From: Bdellovibrionales bacterium
Lineage (GTDB): Bacteria; Bdellovibrionota; Bdellovibrionia; Bdellovibrionales; UBA1609
Reading direction: 5' to 3'
Assembly: GCA_020434645.1 (NCBI GenBank)
Contig: JAGRAK010000120.1
Coordinates: forward strand, 1-6,375
Length of the DNA: 6,375 nucleotides
Positions 5,766-6,375 of the stretch are shown one piece after another (position 1 is the first letter of the stretch; the number at the start of each line of letters is the position of its first letter). Below the pieces are notes generated by a model. It worked only from the letters and a program-made list of their open reading frames with translations. It searched no databases and was not told the DNA's origin. The position numbers were made by a program, and so were the translations under genes.

Positions 5766-5970
5766 AATTGTCGTATCGGCTTTTGAACTTCGACACCTTA
5801 AGCTTTGGAGCACGACAACACAGATCTGATTCTGAAAGACCTTGGTACTTAACCTCAAATCTCAACTTTTGCCCAGCTTGCACTGGCGAAACGAAATACC
5901 GCCCTAGCCAATTCGCCAGGCGAAGCGCCACATACCTTGAATACACCTGGCACGAAACTTTCATTCTCAC
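5722..5970 (-). CDS. Possible small protein overlapping repeat copy 2
   Basis: The open frame has 82 codons from ATG 5970. GAGG lies 5 bases before the start and, with the ATG itself, sits inside repeat copy 2. In copy 1 the equivalent codon is GCG, so that copy has lost or never had this start. The translation (for example YVALRLANWLGRYFVSPVQ, then KLRFEVKYQGL) alternates polar and hydrophobic residues like a beta-rich protein and contains three cysteines. The frame is open back to a TAA at 5997-5999, so the repeat itself is readable in it. No family is recognised. The sequence also contains several inverted repeats (5883-5929), so it may be a structured noncoding element that happens to be open. 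If real, it would be followed by the gene ending at 5316 with a 44-base overlap. Confidence 0.3.
   Translation of the reverse strand: MRMKVSCQVYSRYVALRLANWLGRYFVSPVQAGQKLRFEVKYQGLSESDLCCRAPKLKVSKFKSRYDNYGIQRILQKTLNRI
5883..5929. repeat. Cluster of overlapping inverted repeats
   Basis: CTGGCGAA (5883-5890) is the exact inverse of TTCGCCAG (5912-5919). TTCGCC-A-GGCGAA (5912-5924) is a second perfect inverted repeat, and GGCG-AAG-CGCC (5919-5929) a third. They are mutually exclusive, so the nucleic acid could switch between folds. The cluster lies next to repeat copy 2. Confidence 0.7.
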
Positions 5971-5994
5971 CTCGGCGTCGAGGTCACTTCGCGT
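5939..5994. repeat. 56-bp dispersed repeat, copy 2
   Basis: Matches 4502-4557 at 52 of 56 bases, same orientation. Three of the four differences fall together (5963-5965) and the fourth lies in the palindrome, where one inner pair becomes a G-T wobble. Bases beyond either end show no similarity to copy 1. The element lies 17 bases beyond the 3' end of the polysaccharide-lyase remnant. Confidence 0.85.
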
Positions 5995-6011
5995 TAATTA
6001 ATAATCTATGA

Positions 6012-6375
6012 CTAGGGAAGCTTCGTACCGCTGCCCGGCCTTACTAAGTCATATGCGTTTTGCCCGCGCGCCACTCTAATTTCGTCGTAATACATAGTGT
6101 GTGTTAAAACGCTGGTCGGCTCCAATGCAAAATTCCATTTATAAATGGAAAGACAAAAATAAAGTGCGGCGGTACTATTTGAATCAAGTCCATAATAAAC
6201 AGTTTGTTTATTAATAAGGCTCACGATTTTTTCGCCATCCTGCCTTGAACTTAATTTATTCAGCCCAACATTGAAATCTCAAACCATCAAATTCAATGAC
6301 ATTGATTGGACCGACTTGTTTTTGTAAATTTATGTCGTACATAGTTGAAACAGATTCACCAAACTGCATTTGAAG
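6012..6375 (-). pseudogene. Polysaccharide lyase-like (heparin lyase I type) gene end, frameshifted and 5' partial
   Basis: Two minus-strand frames together read like the C-terminal part of a jelly-roll polysaccharide lyase. The upstream frame enters at the window edge and stops at 6256-6258. A second frame is open from 6278 to the stop at 6012-6014. The second frame carries S-x-DGEK-like and INKQ segments, then YFCLSIYKW and YYDEIRV (6072-6092), followed by AYDLVRPGSG. This resembles the 'NG...yfklGIYkW...YxDEIRv...Y..V.PG' ending of heparin-lyase-I-like (PF14099-type) enzymes. The frames overlap at 6256-6278, so a one-base insertion (or two-base deletion) there would explain the break. The catalytic part lies outside the window. 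No clean start or Shine-Dalgarno supports the second frame as an independent 70-residue gene from GTG 6224. It could also be a sequencing error. The family call is by eye. Confidence 0.5.
6133..6150. repeat. 18-bp perfect palindrome
   Basis: TTCCATTTATAAATGGAA is fully self-complementary. It falls inside the lyase remnant, where it encodes the Ser-Ile-Tyr-Lys-Trp motif, so it may be a by-product of codon choice. Confidence 0.75.

Noticed and set aside
5847..5999. Integron attC-like site on the minus strand (AATTAAC at 5993-5999 and GTTAAGT at 5847-5853)
   Set aside because: AATTAAC does not fit the RYYYAAC core, the sequences inside the cores are not complementary, the span of 153 bp is long, and repeat copy 1 has no matching cores.
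5768..6001. 77-codon plus-strand frame over repeat copy 2
   Set aside because: Starts on TTG without a binding site, and shares only the repeat-encoded segment with the frame at 4406-4591. The minus-strand frame has the better start signal.

Overview
The window looks like part of a chromosome of an AT-leaning Gram-negative bacterium that exports proteins by the Sec route. Leading genes are visibly AT-rich and the acyl-CoA dehydrogenase gene is closer to balanced. The mix of genes would suit a Bdellovibrio-like or other deltaproteobacterial lineage, but that is inference: no rRNA, tRNA or taxon-defining marker is present.

Left block (1-2360, plus strand): three overlapping genes. First is the C-terminal part of an HD-superfamily phosphohydrolase (COG1078-like) cut by the window edge. 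Next is a secreted lytic-transglycosylase-like protein that starts inside the previous stop codon (GTGA overlap). Last is a small secreted protein of unknown function overlapping it by 13 bases. They look like one transcription unit.

Middle block (2362-4321): a minus-strand pair, folB (dihydroneopterin aldolase) and a stand-alone B12-binding module of the methylmalonyl-CoA mutase type, overlapping by 8 bases. A 51-base gap separates the mutase module from a divergent plus-strand acyl-CoA dehydrogenase that most resembles short/branched-chain (2-methylbutyryl-CoA) dehydrogenases. Branched-chain acyl-CoA oxidation yields propionyl-CoA, which becomes methylmalonyl-CoA, the mutase substrate. The divergent pair therefore makes metabolic sense.

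Right block (4322-6375): accessory in character. The end of the dehydrogenase gene is tandemly duplicated (19 bp x 2, stop codon included), followed by a 315-base stretch without a convincing gene. Small hypothetical genes on alternating strands follow. A 56-bp sequence occurs twice (52/56 identical, 1437 bp apart), with a 16-bp palindrome in one copy. Three long perfect palindromes (16, 16 and 18 bp) lie between 4532 and 6150. The right edge holds the end of a minus-strand gene resembling heparin-lyase-I-type polysaccharide lyases, split between two reading frames and therefore probably broken. No CRISPR array, transposase, integrase or RNA gene was recognised. The best candidate for something undescribed is the repeat-bracketed group of small orphan genes at 4502-5994, but no function can be assigned from sequence alone.
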